The notes below the pieces were generated by a model that did no database searches, was not told where the DNA came from, and was given only the letters and a program-made list of their open reading frames with translations. 38,005 nt of DNA from Streptomyces tailanensis (GTDB lineage Bacteria; Actinomycetota; Actinomycetes; Streptomycetales; Streptomycetaceae): positions 1 through 38,005 of the forward strand of contig NZ_VTHJ01000079.1 of NCBI RefSeq assembly GCF_008386495.1. Reading direction: 5' to 3'. Made by a program: the position numbers and the translations under genes. Of the stretch, positions 24,287-33,500 are shown one piece after another; the first letter of the stretch is position 1, and every line of letters starts with the position of its first letter.

Positions 24287-24724
24287 CTACAGCCGCAGCA
24301 CCGACAACTGGGTGAGATCCGGTCCGCGCGGCGGGGGATCGGGCCGCAGTACGGCGATGACCTGGGCGAGCAGTCGCGCCAGCCACTCCTGGTGCCGGGC
24401 GAACGCCGACCGCGGGAGCGTGGCGAGTACCCAGGCTCCGAACAGGACCGCCACGCACAGCGAGAGCATGTCCATCGCCGCCATGCCGGGCGCGTGCGTG
24501 GACGATGAGTCTGTCGGGTCGGCCGCATGGCTGCCCATGGGGTCCTGCGCCGCTGTGTCGCTCATCGCCGACACATGGGAGGCGGTGGTGCTCATGGCGG
24601 AGTCGGAGGAGGAGCCGTCGGGATGCCCCATGGTGTGCATCGCGAAGACGCCGAACGCGAGTACGACGACGAGCAACAGGTGCCCAAGGGCGCCTCCCGC
24701 CCGTACGTACCGGCTCGTCCGCAT
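24287..24724 (-). CDS. DUF6153-family Met/His-rich membrane protein
   Basis: 145 residues from ATG 24724 with AGAGGGAG upstream. An N-terminal membrane segment (LGHLLLVVVLAFGVFAMHTM) is followed by an extracytoplasmic loop full of Met, His, Asp and Ser (MGHPDGSSSDSAMSTTASHV, APGMAAMDM). A second membrane segment, LSLCVAVLFGAWVLATL, leads to a basic tail. The composition is what is expected of a copper-scavenging or sensing membrane peptide. A CsoR-like operator lies 45 bases upstream. The DUF305 gene follows 104 bases downstream. Confidence 0.85.
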   Translation of the reverse strand: MRTSRYVRAGGALGHLLLVVVLAFGVFAMHTMGHPDGSSSDSAMSTTASHVSAMSDTAAQDPMGSHAADPTDSSSTHAPGMAAMDMLSLCVAVLFGAWVLATLPRSAFARHQEWLARLLAQVIAVLRPDPPPRGPDLTQLSVLRL

Positions 24725-24768
24725 CCCGGGACTCCCTCTGTCGCACCCCTCTGTCCGGGCACCACGAT

Positions 24769-24785
24769 ATACCCCGTAAGGGTAT
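24769..24785 (-). promoter_or_regulatory. CsoR-like operator 1
   Basis: ATACCC-CGTAA-GGGTAT, 17 bases, arms perfect. Just downstream on the minus strand, TATATC could serve as the -10 of the DUF6153 promoter. The sequence matches the ATACCC/GGGTAT half-sites of copper-responsive CsoR operators. Confidence 0.6.
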
Positions 24786-24801
24786 TCAGGCGGGGGACCT
24801 G

Positions 24802-25692
24802 TCACGCGGCCATCATCAGCAGCATGGCGGACATGGTTCCGCCCATGCCGATGTGAGCGGCGAGGGCGGCCTCCGGAGCGGCGCCGATCCGGCGGCGTCG
24901 GCCGCTGTGGCGACCCCGCTCCGCCGAGCGGGTCCTGTCCCACGCGGAGAGCGTCAGTGACGCCAGGTGCACGACGACCGTGTCCGGCATGGTGAGCAGC
25001 CAGCGGGCCCAGCTGTAGCGCGGACCGCTCTCACGGCCGTCGGCGTGACTGTTCCTCTTCGCGCCACTCCTCTTCGTACCGCGCACACGCGTCCACACGG
25101 ACGCGGCGATCGACAGCAGGAAGTAGAGGGCGAGCGCGGCGATCACCCAGCGCCAGATCGCGGACGACGAGGTGTCGGCCCCCGCGGTGGCGGCATGGGC
25201 ATGGGAGGCCATGCCCGGCATGGACTCCATGCCGGCGGCGTGCTGCGCGTCAGCCGCGTGCTCCGTGCCTCCCGTGTCGTCCATGCCCGGCATTCCGGCC
25301 ATGGCGTGGCCGTGGCCGTGGCCCAGGGTGAGCACCGTCCCGGAGGAAGTGCTCGTCATCGCCAGCGTCATGATCACCATGCCGAAGCTGCCGACGATGA
25401 GGTGCACCCAGTGGCGGCCGTATGCCCAGCCGCACTCGCGCGTGTGCTTGACGGTCAGCACCACGCCACCGAGCCCCAGAACGGCGAAGGCCGCCGACCA
25501 CCACAGCCCGTACGCCGCGTGCCAGGCCACTGTCACCGGCAGGGCCATCACGGCCATGGACAGGCCCATCAGCAGGTCGCCGCCCGCCGCGAACCGGGCT
25601 TCGCCTCTGGTGGTCATCACCCGGACCGCGCTGACGGCAGCGACAAGGGCCGCCACGGCCGCAACGGACCAGCTCAGAGCGAGAGTTCCCAT
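24802..25692 (-). CDS. DUF5134-family Met/His-rich membrane protein
   Basis: About 296 residues. ATG 25692 follows GAGGAG by ten bases; GTG 25698 is also possible. There are about five membrane segments in the N-terminal half (ALSWSVAAVAALVAAVSAVR, LLMGLSMAVMALPVTVAWHA, GLWWSAAFAVLGLGGVVLTV and others). A large Met/His-rich loop follows (LGHGHGHAMAGMPGMDDTGG, AAGMESMPGMASHAHAATAG), then another span and a C-terminal helix with AAHIGMGGTMSAMLLMMA. The pattern fits DUF5134 proteins, which co-occur with copper genes in actinobacteria; biochemical role unknown. It is divergent from the DUF4396 gene, with CsoR-like operator 2 between them. Confidence 0.85.
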   Translation of the reverse strand: MGTLALSWSVAAVAALVAAVSAVRVMTTRGEARFAAGGDLLMGLSMAVMALPVTVAWHAAYGLWWSAAFAVLGLGGVVLTVKHTRECGWAYGRHWVHLIVGSFGMVIMTLAMTSTSSGTVLTLGHGHGHAMAGMPGMDDTGGTEHAADAQHAAGMESMPGMASHAHAATAGADTSSSAIWRWVIAALALYFLLSIAASVWTRVRGTKRSGAKRNSHADGRESGPRYSWARWLLTMPDTVVVHLASLTLSAWDRTRSAERGRHSGRRRRIGAAPEAALAAHIGMGGTMSAMLLMMAA

Positions 25693-25800
25693 AGTCACTC
25701 TTCTCCTCGAAGTCGTCAGCTTCCAGGACCCCCTGGTACGTCTCGGGGCGCCAGAGTTCTCACAGGAGTCCGGGGAACTCGGCCGGCGCGCCCTTGATGC

Positions 25801-25817
25801 ATACCCCTAGGGGGTAT
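25801..25817. promoter_or_regulatory. CsoR-like operator 2 in the divergent promoter
   Basis: ATACCCC-TAG-GGGGTAT, perfect 7-bp arms, 17 bases in total, the same overall length as operator 1. TATATG overlaps its right edge and could be a -10 for the DUF4396 gene. It sits between the divergent DUF5134 and DUF4396 genes. Confidence 0.7.
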
Positions 25818-25876
25818 ATGTTTCTGATGTGGGGCCCGGCAACGGGTCACACTGGATGGGATTGGGGATGAAGGCC

Positions 25877-26422
25877 ATGGATCACAGCGCTCACCACACC
25901 GGCACGACGCACGACCACGCCACCCACACCACTCATGCGGGCCACCACGCTCCCGCCGACCTGGCGGTGCACGAGGGTGGGCACGCGGGAGCGTCCTGGG
26001 GCATGGCGGTGAAGGCGACCCTGCACTGTCTGACCGGCTGCGCCATCGGCGAGATCCTCGGCATGGTGATCGGCACCGCCCTGCTGTGGGGCAACGTGCC
26101 CACCATGGTCCTGGCGATCGGGCTCGCGTTCCTCTTCGGCTACTCGTTCACCCTGTTCGCGGTCCTCCGGGCGGGCCTGGACCTGATGGCCGCGATCAAG
26201 GTCGCGCTGGCCGCCGACACGGTCTCGATCGCGGTGATGGAGTTCGTCGACAACGCGATCATCGCCCTCACGCCGGGCGCGATGGACGCCCATCTGTCCG
26301 ACGGGCTGTTCTGGGCCGCACTCCTGGGCGGCTTCGGCGTCGCCTTCCTGATCACGACTCCGGTCAACAAGTGGATGATCGGCCGCGGCAAGGGCCACGC
26401 GGTCGTCCACGCCCACCACTGA
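25877..26422 (+). CDS. DUF4396-family His-rich membrane protein
   Basis: 181 residues if started at ATG 25877 (GGGG nine bases upstream; the frame is open to GTG 25829). The N-terminus is a histidine-rich metal-binding tail (MDHSAHHTGTTHDHATHTTH, AGHH). Four membrane segments follow, with the family signature ATLHCLTGCAIGEILGMVIG, then FLFGYSFTLFAVLRAGLDLM, ADTVSIAVMEFVDNAIIAL and LGGFGVAFLITTPVNKWMIG, and a His-containing end (GHAVVHAHH). DUF4396 proteins are of unknown function and typically sit beside copper genes. The conserved Cys pair within the first span and the His tail suggest metal transport or sensing. Confidence 0.88.
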   Translation: MDHSAHHTGTTHDHATHTTHAGHHAPADLAVHEGGHAGASWGMAVKATLHCLTGCAIGEILGMVIGTALLWGNVPTMVLAIGLAFLFGYSFTLFAVLRAGLDLMAAIKVALAADTVSIAVMEFVDNAIIALTPGAMDAHLSDGLFWAALLGGFGVAFLITTPVNKWMIGRGKGHAVVHAHH

Positions 26423-26494
26423 CCTGCCCGACGACGCGTCGTACTCCGTGAACGCCGGACGCATCCGGCGCCGGCCGAAGGGCCTCAGCCGGAT

Positions 26495-26524
26495 GGGCCT
26501 GGGCCTGGGCCTGGGCCTGGGCCT
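26495..26524 (+). repeat. five tandem GGGCCT hexamers
   Basis: GGGCCT is repeated five times immediately downstream of the MerR-type pseudogene stop. It is a simple-sequence array likely to vary in copy number. Confidence 0.85.
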
Positions 26525-26527
26525 CGG

Positions 26528-26926
26528 TCATGCCGGAGTGTTCTGCTCCAGGCGGGCGCCCGGGGTGGCGGCGAAGTCCTCGGCGCGGGACAACTGGACG
26601 CGCAGCTTCTCCACCTGCTCGACGGCGGCCCGCTCTTAGTCGCGGACGCGCTCCAGCAGGGCTTCTCGCTCGCCGGCGTCGAGATCCGCGTCGGCGTCGA
26701 GGCGGTCCGTGGCGTCCAGCAGGTCACGCATCTGCTCCAGGGTGAAACCCGGCGGCTTCATACGGCGGATCACCATGAGGCGGGCGACGTCGGACTCGGT
26801 GTAGAGGCGGAAGCCGCCCTGGGAGCGGGCGGAGGGGGCGACCAAGCCGGTCTCGTTCGACCAACTCCCCGCAGTCGGCCAGGCGTCCAGTCCGTGGGCG
26901 TCACGGCCCAGAGCGCGGGCCTGCAC
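26528..26926 (-). pseudogene. MerR-type regulator with nonsense codon and lost N-terminus
   Basis: The readable part is ETGLVAPSARSQGGFRLYTE, SDVARLMVIRRMKPPGFTLE and QMRDLLDATDRLDADADLDA, i.e. the wing and second half of a MerR DNA-binding domain plus the start of the dimer helix. After RVRD a TAA at 26636-26638 replaces the expected Tyr codon. The same frame continues AAVEQVEKLRVQLSRAEDFA to a natural TGA at 26528. Upstream, the first helix is replaced by unrelated sequence (GLDAWPTAGSWSN). The nonsense codon is a substitution, not a homopolymer slip. Such small MerR proteins often control a nearby or self promoter; this one is very probably dead. Confidence 0.75.
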
Positions 26927-26958
26927 TGCCTCAGCGCCCCCTGACGCCGCAGGCCCGG

Positions 26959-27174
26959 CTAGTCAAGCCCGCGGTCCAGGACTCGGCGAGCCGCCTCGGC
27001 CTCTGCTGCTGCCGGTGACAGTTCGTCGAGGGTGTCGAGCTCATCATCCGCTTCGAGCTCCCTCTCCCAGGCCGCCGCAAGGCGCTCTTGCTCCTGGCGC
27101 GGCTTGGCGCCGACGGCCTCGCGCTGCTCGGGGCCCAGGGCTGCCAGGAATCGTCCGACCGGGTCCGTGGACAT
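26959..27174 (-). CDS. small acidic hypothetical protein
   Basis: 71 residues. ATG 27174 is preceded by AAGGAG at eight bases. It is all-helical in appearance (RFLAALGPEQREAVGAKPRQ, EQERLAAAWERELEADDELD) and ends AARRVLDRGLD. It has no cysteine, signal peptide or membrane segment. No family is recognised. It is divergent from the NfeD-like gene and could be a small partner of the membrane-platform genes that follow, but nothing in the sequence proves it. Confidence 0.6.
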   Translation of the reverse strand: MSTDPVGRFLAALGPEQREAVGAKPRQEQERLAAAWERELEADDELDTLDELSPAAAEAEAARRVLDRGLD

Positions 27175-27308
27175 ACGGTGCTCCTTGTCGCAAGAGGGGG
27201 TGCCGCGCTGCCCCAGCATGGCTGAACGCTCCCCCGCCTGCTGTCCGACACTGCCGGGGGACACCCCGTTGGCTGTTGTTCGGCCGTCCAGCTGCCCGGG
27301 GCGATTCG

Positions 27309-27695
27309 ATGCCGTGGTTCGTATGGCTGCTCGCCGCCGCGGCGCTGGGTGTCGCGGAGTTCTTCACCCTGACGCTGGTCTTCGGGTTGCTGGCGGGCGC
27401 CGCGTTGGTCGCCGCCGTGGTCGCCGGTGTGGGCATCGGCCTTCTCGGCCAGCTCGTGGCCCTCGCGGCAGCGGCGGGCCTTGTCATCGTCCGCCCCATC
27501 GCGCTGCGGCACATGGCACAGCAACCCCTCATGCGCGAGGGCAGTGATGCGCTCATCGGCAAGCGGGCCGAGGTCATGCAGGAGGCGACCGCGACCCGCG
27601 GCCTGATCAAACTCTCCGGCGAAGAGTGGTCCGCCCGTGCCCTCGACGAGAGCCTCGTGACCGAGGAGGCCGCCCGCCCCCCAACTCGTCGTTGA
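27309..27695 (+). CDS. NfeD-like membrane protein, possibly truncated
   Basis: 128 residues. Three closely spaced N-terminal membrane segments (FVWLLAAAALGVAEFFTLTL, FGLLAGAALVAAVVAGVGIG, QLVALAAAAGLVIVRPI) are followed by the start of the NfeD OB-fold domain: DALIGKRAEVMQEATATRGL and IKLSGEEWSARALDES. Family members usually carry about 20 more residues of OB fold after the WSARA segment. Here the protein ends TEEAARPPTRR just after a C6 run (27677-27682), so a frameshift may have shortened it. NfeD proteins pair with flotillins or stomatins in membrane microdomains, and a flotillin gene lies 690 bases downstream. Confidence 0.78.
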   Translation: MPWFVWLLAAAALGVAEFFTLTLVFGLLAGAALVAAVVAGVGIGLLGQLVALAAAAGLVIVRPIALRHMAQQPLMREGSDALIGKRAEVMQEATATRGLIKLSGEEWSARALDESLVTEEAARPPTRR

Positions 27696-27907
27696 CGCTC
27701 TCTTAGCGGCTCACCGGCATTCAGGCTCTGCCGAACTCTGCCGGAAACCGGCAATGTGCGGATGTGGTGCGGTCGTTCATCATGGCTTATGAGGGAGCGC
27801 TGCGACGGGTTCCGATGCCGGGCACCGGCAGGTGCGCTGCATCGAGATCTTGACGTGGAGCGGTGCGCCCCGTCGACAGGTGCTGTGTTCGGGAGAGGAG
27901 GATGACG

Positions 27908-28320
27908 ATGACGATGCCGGTGCTCGTACAGGTTGCCGTGGGTCTTCCCGTGATCCTCTTCGCCACGGCCCTCGTCGTGGTCGTGTGCTTCTGGCTGCTG
28001 GTCGCCTTCGGGGTAACGGCCCTGGATGCCTTCGACGCGGACGCCGATCTGGATGCCTGGGGGATGGGCGGGGTTCCGGTGTCTGTCGCGGTGTCCTTGC
28101 TGACCGCGCTCGCCCGGTTCCTCGGTGCCGGTGCGAGCGTCCCGCTGGTCGGCCTGGGGGCGGGGGAGCGGTGACCGGGCTGATGCGTCCGGTCGTGTCC
28201 GCCGGTGCGTTGCCCGTCGCCTGGCGGCCGGCTTGTCTGTTCGTCCGGCCGCTGCACCGGCTCTTCCCCGATGAACCGGGCTCTGCTCTCTTCTCGGCGC
28301 ACGACCACCGCGCCGTCTGA
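27908..28320 (+). pseudogene. YqiJ-like membrane protein upstream of flotillin, frameshifted
   Basis: ATG 27908 follows GAGGAGG by six bases. The first frame gives VLVQVAVGLPVILFATALVV, FGVTALDAFDADADLDAWGM and GGVPVSVAVSLLTALARFLG, the membrane segments and Asp-rich loop of YqiJ-type proteins. It stops at 28172. One extra G in the adjacent G5 runs (28156-28166) would carry it into MRPVVSAGALPVAWRPACLF then VRPLHRLFPDEPG, the next conserved span. The end at 28320 still lacks the OB-fold domain usual after PDEPG. As written, the second frame could start at GTG 28171 overlapping the stop as GTGA, so two short peptides are the alternative. Confidence 0.6.
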
Positions 28321-28387
28321 GCCAAGGATCGCCTCGGGCGGGGCCGCCCGACCACTTCAATTTCCTTAAGCCTCAAGGATGTATGCC

Positions 28388-30436
28388 ATGGATGTCATCG
28401 GCGTGTTCGCCGTCGCCTGTCTGCTGTTCGCAGTCGTCGTGTTGTTCGTCGTCTCGCGGCTGTTCCGCAAGGTGGAGCAGGGCAAGGCGCTGATCGTCTC
28501 GAAGATGCGCAAGGTCGATGTGACCTTCACCGGGCAGGTCGTGCTGCCGGTGCTGCACCGGGCCGAGGTGATGGACATCTCGGTGAAGACCATCGAGATC
28601 ACGCGGGCCGGCAAGGAGGGGCTGATCTGCCGGGACAACATCCGCGCGGACATCCGGATCTCGTTCTTCGTGAAGGTCAGCAAGACAGTCGAGGACGTCG
28701 TCAAGGTCGCCCAGGCGGTCGGCACGGCGCGGGCGAGTGACCGGGACACGTTGCAGGAGCTGTTCCACGCGAAGTTCTCCGAGGCGCTGAAGACCGTCGG
28801 CAAGCAGATGGACTTCACCGACCTCTACACCAAGCGCGAGGAGCTGCGGTACCGGATCATCGAGGTCATCGGCGTCGACCTCAACGGCTACCACCTGGAG
28901 GACGCGGCGATCGACTACCTGGAGCAGACGCCGCTGAGCCAGCTCGACCCGGCCAACGTCCTCGATGCCCAGGGCATCCGCAAGATCACCGAGCTGACGG
29001 CGATCGAGCACGTACGCACCAACGAGTTCCAGCGCCACGAGGAGAAGGAGATCACCCGGCAGAACGTCGACGCCCGCGAGGCCATTCTGGAGCTGGAGCG
29101 GCGCCAGGCCGATGCCGAGATCAAGCAGCGGCGGGAGATCGAGACCGTACGGGCCCGTGAGGAGGCCGAGACGGCGCGGGTGGTGGAGGAGGAGCGGCTG
29201 CGGGCGCAGGGCGCGTTCCTGCGGACCGAGGAGCAGCTCGGCGTGCAGCGCGAGAACCAGGCCCGTGAGATCGCCGTCGCCGCGAAGAACCGTGAGCGGG
29301 TCATCGCCGTCGAGAGCGAGCGCATCGAGAAGGACCGGCTCCTCGAAGTCATCGCCCGGGAGCGGGAGACCGAGCTGACCCGGATCGCCGCCTCCAAGGA
29401 GGTCGAGGCGGAGAAGCGGGAGATCGCCGAGGTCGTCCGTGAGCGGGTCGCCGTGGACCGTACGGTCGCCGAGCAGGAGGAGTCCATCAAGAGGCTGCGC
29501 GCGGTGGAGGAGGCTGAGCGGGAGCGGCAGGCCGTGATCATCGCCGCGGAGGCCGAGGCACAGGAGAAGCTGGTCAAGGACATCAAGGCCGCCGAGGCCG
29601 CCGAGCAGGCCGCCACCCACCGTGCCGCCGAGGAACTGACCCTGGCCGAGGCCCGGTTGAAGACCGCCGACCTCGACGCGCGGGCCAAGCTGCGGCTCGC
29701 CGAGGGCGTCCAGGCGGAGGCCGCCGCCGAGGGGCTGGCCGCCGTCCAGGTCCGCGACAAGGAGGCCGAGGTCATCGAGAAGGCCGGCCGCGCGGAGGCC
29801 GAGGCGACCGAGGCGCGGATGCGGGCCGAGGCGGAGGGCGCGCGGGCGAAGGCGCTCGCCGAGGCCGAGGCCATCGGGGAGAAGCTGAAGGCGGAGGCCG
29901 CCGGTCTGACCGAGAAGGCCGCCGCGATGGCCTCGCTCGACGACGCGTCCCGCACCCACGAGGAGTACCGGCTGCGGCTGGAGGCGGAGAAGGACATCCG
30001 GCTCGCGGGACTCGACGTGCAGCGGCAGGTCGCCGAGGCGCAGGCCACGGTGCTGGCCACCGGGCTGGAGAACGCCGACATCGACATCGTCGGCGGCGAG
30101 TCGGTCTTCTTCGACCGGCTGATGTCCTCGATCGCGCTCGGCAAGGGCCTCGACGGCTTCGTCCAGCACTCCGAGACCGCCCAGGCGCTCGCCGGACCCT
30201 GGCTGGACGGCACCTCCAGCTTCACCGACGACCTCGGCCGCGTCCTTGGCTCGGTCTCCACGGCCGATGTGCAGAACCTGACCGTCTCCGCGCTGCTGAT
30301 GCAGCTGATGGGCAAGAGCGGAGCCGACTCCGGCGCCCTGCGGCAACTGCTCGACAAGGCGGGCGAGCTGGGTGTCGCCGACACCTCCCTCGCCGCCCTG
30401 AAGAGCACCGCCCTGAACGGCACCGCCCGGGGCTGA
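28388..30436 (+). CDS. flotillin family protein (YqiK type)
   Basis: 682 residues from ATG 28388, with AAGGA eight bases upstream (ATG 28379 is alternative). One N-terminal membrane segment (VIGVFAVACLLFAVVVLFVV) leads into the SPFH domain at about 30-200 (LIVSKMRKVDVTFTGQVVLP, GKEGLICRDNIRADIRISFF). A very long Glu/Ala/Arg coiled coil follows at about 215-560, with repeats such as AEAEATEARMRAEAEGARAK. The end is a soluble region containing the flotillin signature VGGESVFFDRLMSS. Flotillins build membrane microdomains that gather signalling or repair proteins. The gene is followed after 78 bases by a giant ATPase, with a strong hairpin between. It is preceded by NfeD/YqiJ-like genes, as in the E. 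coli yqiJ-yqiK pair. Confidence 0.95.
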   Translation: MDVIGVFAVACLLFAVVVLFVVSRLFRKVEQGKALIVSKMRKVDVTFTGQVVLPVLHRAEVMDISVKTIEITRAGKEGLICRDNIRADIRISFFVKVSKTVEDVVKVAQAVGTARASDRDTLQELFHAKFSEALKTVGKQMDFTDLYTKREELRYRIIEVIGVDLNGYHLEDAAIDYLEQTPLSQLDPANVLDAQGIRKITELTAIEHVRTNEFQRHEEKEITRQNVDAREAILELERRQADAEIKQRREIETVRAREEAETARVVEEERLRAQGAFLRTEEQLGVQRENQAREIAVAAKNRERVIAVESERIEKDRLLEVIARERETELTRIAASKEVEAEKREIAEVVRERVAVDRTVAEQEESIKRLRAVEEAERERQAVIIAAEAEAQEKLVKDIKAAEAAEQAATHRAAEELTLAEARLKTADLDARAKLRLAEGVQAEAAAEGLAAVQVRDKEAEVIEKAGRAEAEATEARMRAEAEGARAKALAEAEAIGEKLKAEAAGLTEKAAAMASLDDASRTHEEYRLRLEAEKDIRLAGLDVQRQVAEAQATVLATGLENADIDIVGGESVFFDRLMSSIALGKGLDGFVQHSETAQALAGPWLDGTSSFTDDLGRVLGSVSTADVQNLTVSALLMQLMGKSGADSGALRQLLDKAGELGVADTSLAALKSTALNGTARG

Positions 30437-30444
30437 CCGGCTCT

Positions 30445-30485
30445 CGGTCCGGAGCTGCCGCACAGGGGACGGCAGCTCCGGACCG
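30445..30485 (+). terminator. 16-bp intergenic hairpin between flotillin and ATPase
   Basis: CGGTCCGGAGCTGCCG (30445-30460) is perfectly complementary to 30470-30485 across a 9-base loop. It begins nine bases after the flotillin stop and ends 29 bases before the ATPase start. It may be a partial terminator setting lower expression of the ATPase, or an mRNA-stabilising hairpin. Confidence 0.7.
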
Positions 30486-30514
30486 CGTGCTTCCACGACT
30501 CCTGAGAGGGACCC

Positions 30515-33500
30515 ATGACCACCGCCCTGGACACCGGCACCGGCACCGGAACGCACGACGCCGTCGACACCGGCACGTACGAGGTGCTGCGCGACCGGCT
30601 CGCGGCGCAGGCCGCCGAGCTCGGCCGCCGCGCCGAGGCACTCAACACCCGCCGCATCGAGGAGTTCGGCTCCACCCGCCTCGAACTGGCCGGCACCGAG
30701 CGGTTGCACACCGAGCACGCCTGCGTGCCCCGTGACATCGTGGCCGTCGGCGACGCCCTGCTCTTCGGCTACAACGTCGTCATCGGCCGACAAGGGCCCG
30801 AGAAGGCCGTCGGCGACGTCCTCGCCCTGTACGACCGTGACCTGAACCGGCTGCCCGACGACGCCGTGCCCGGTCTGCTCGACGACCCCGCCTTCGTCCG
30901 CGAGTTCACCGCCCTGTACCGCTACTACCGTCAGGCGTGTCTCCTCCAACTCCGCTGTGTCGAAGGCAAGTTGCTTGCGGTCTTTCAGACCGGCGAGAAG
31001 GCCGGTGACATCCGTGTCCTGCGCTGGGCCGTCTCGGACGGCGAACGGTTGGAGTTCCTGGACGCGCGTGGCGAACGCGACCACGTCCTCCCGCCGTCCC
31101 ATGACTTCGCATGGCACGGTACGACCCGCGAGGACCACGTTCTCGGCCGCCATCCGCATGTCTCCATCGACGGCGAGGTCTTCGTCACCACCGTCGGCGG
31201 CACCCTCACCGTCAAGGTCGAGGACGACACCGAGACGGGCGAGGGCATCCACGCCGAGCCGGTGGACGAACCCCTGCAGTCGCTCGCCGACGCGGACATC
31301 GCCTACGCGCGCGTGGGCGCCCTGATCCTGCTGCGGATACGCCCCTACAAGGAGGACACCGACCGCTACCTGGTGTTCAACACGCTCACCAGGACGGTCG
31401 TCCGCCTCGACGGCATCGGACGGGCCTGCCGCCGCCTGCCGGAGGACCAGGGCATCGTGTTCCCCGGCGGTTACTGCCTGGCCACCGGCGCGTACAAGAC
31501 GTACGACCTCGATGCCACGGGCCTGGAGTTCGAGCGGGAGATCCGCTCCCCGAACGGCGAGGACGTGCTGTTCGCCTTCCACGCGCGCGTGGAGGGCCGC
31601 AGCCTGCTGCTGCCGTACAACATGATCCGCAAGGAGGTCGCCACCCCCCTGTCCTGCCACGGCTGGGCGCTGTTCGACGACGGCGCGCTGCTTGTGCTGC
31701 GCGCCGACAACGACGAGCCGCAGCGCGTGCACCCCGTCCAGCTGTGGAACTCCCCGTACGTCTCCGACCTGCACGCCGCCGCCCGCCCCGTCGGCACCGG
31801 CCCGCTCGCCCGCGTCGGCAACGCCGACCTCGTCCGCGGTATCTCCGACTGCCTGTCCATCACGCGCGCGGTGGCCGAGACGACGCCCACGAGCGAGGTG
31901 TACGAGGCACTGGTCGCCGCCTGTGTCCGGGCCGCCGATTCCTACCACTGGCTGGGCGAGACCGAACTGGGCGAGCTGCTGGAGCCGCTCGCGCAGGTGC
32001 GGACCACCGCCGAGCAGGTGCTGTCCGAGTTCGAGACCGTCCAGGACCTCACCCGCCGCGCCGCCGAAGCGCTCGCCGAGTCCGCCGCACAGGTCGCCAC
32101 CGTCGTACGGCGCCTGCGCGGCGAGGTCCCGCGCAGCGCCGCCGCCTGGGTCGCTGGGCTGACCGAACTCCGGTACGCCCAGGGACACTTGCTCACCATC
32201 AAGGACATGCGGTACGCCGACACCGTCCGCATCGACGAGCTCGCCGCGGACGTCGAGGCCGACCTGGGCACCTTCGGCCGGCGGGCCGTCGAGTACCTCT
32301 CCCGTGAGGACGCCTTCGCCGACCACCAGGCCGACATCGAGCAGCTCGTCGCCGACGCCGAGGCGATCGCCACCGTGGCCGAGGCCGCGCCCCTCACTGC
32401 CCGCATCAAGGAACTCACCGACGGGCTGCGCACGGTCACCGAGGTCGTCGCCGGGCTCGACATCGGCGACGCCACCGTCCGGACGTCCATCCTGGAGCGG
32501 ATCGCCGAGGTCCTCGGCGGCGCCAACCGCGCCCGCGCCGCCCTCGACGGCCGCCGCCGCGAGCTCCTCGGACGCGAGGGACGCGCGGAGTTCGCCGCCG
32601 AGTTCGCCCTGCTCGGCCAGTCCGTCACCGGCGCGCTCGCGGCCGCCGACAGCCCCGAGGCGTGCGACGAACAGCTCGCCCGGATGCTCGTGCAGGTCGA
32701 GAACCTGGAGGCGCAATTCTCGGAGTCTGCCGAGTTCGACGACTTCCTCGGCGAGCTCGCGGACAAGCGCGACGAGGTCCACGAGGCGTTCTCCGCCCGC
32801 AAGCAGACCCTCGCCGACGCCCGCTCCGGCCGCGCCGAGCGCCTGGCCGACTCGGCGGCCCGGGTGCTCCAGACGGTCACCCGGCGCGCCGCCACGCTCG
32901 CCGACGCGGACGCCGTCGCCACGTACTTCACCTCCGACCCGATGCCCGCCAAGGTCCGCCGCATCGCCGACGAACTGCGCGAACTCGGCGACCAGGTACG
33001 GGCGGAGGAACTCGACGGCCGCCTGAAGTCCGCCCGCCAGGAGGCCCTGCGCGCCCTGCGCGACCGCACCGACCTGTACGCGGACGGCGGCCGCACCATC
33101 CGCCTGGGCACCCACCGTTTCGCCGTCAACACCCAGCCCCTGGACCTGACCCTGGTCCCGCACGGCGAGGGCTTGGCCTTCACGCTGACCGGCACGGACT
33201 ACCGGGCGCCGGTGACCGACCCCGACTTCGCGGCCACGCGTCCGTACTGGGACCGGCCGCTGCCGTCGGAGTCCCCCGACGTCTACCGTGCCGAGCACCT
33301 CGCCGCCCGGCTGCTGGCGGAGCACGGTCCGCAGGTGCTCGCGGAGGCCGACCTGCCCGTTCTGGTCCGGCGGGCGGCGGAGGCGGCGTATGACGAGGGG
33401 TACGAGCGTGGGGTTCACGACCACGACGCGATTCTGATCCTCACGGCCCTGCTGCGGCTGCACGAGGGCGCGGGGCTGTTTCGCCATGAGCCGGGGGCCC

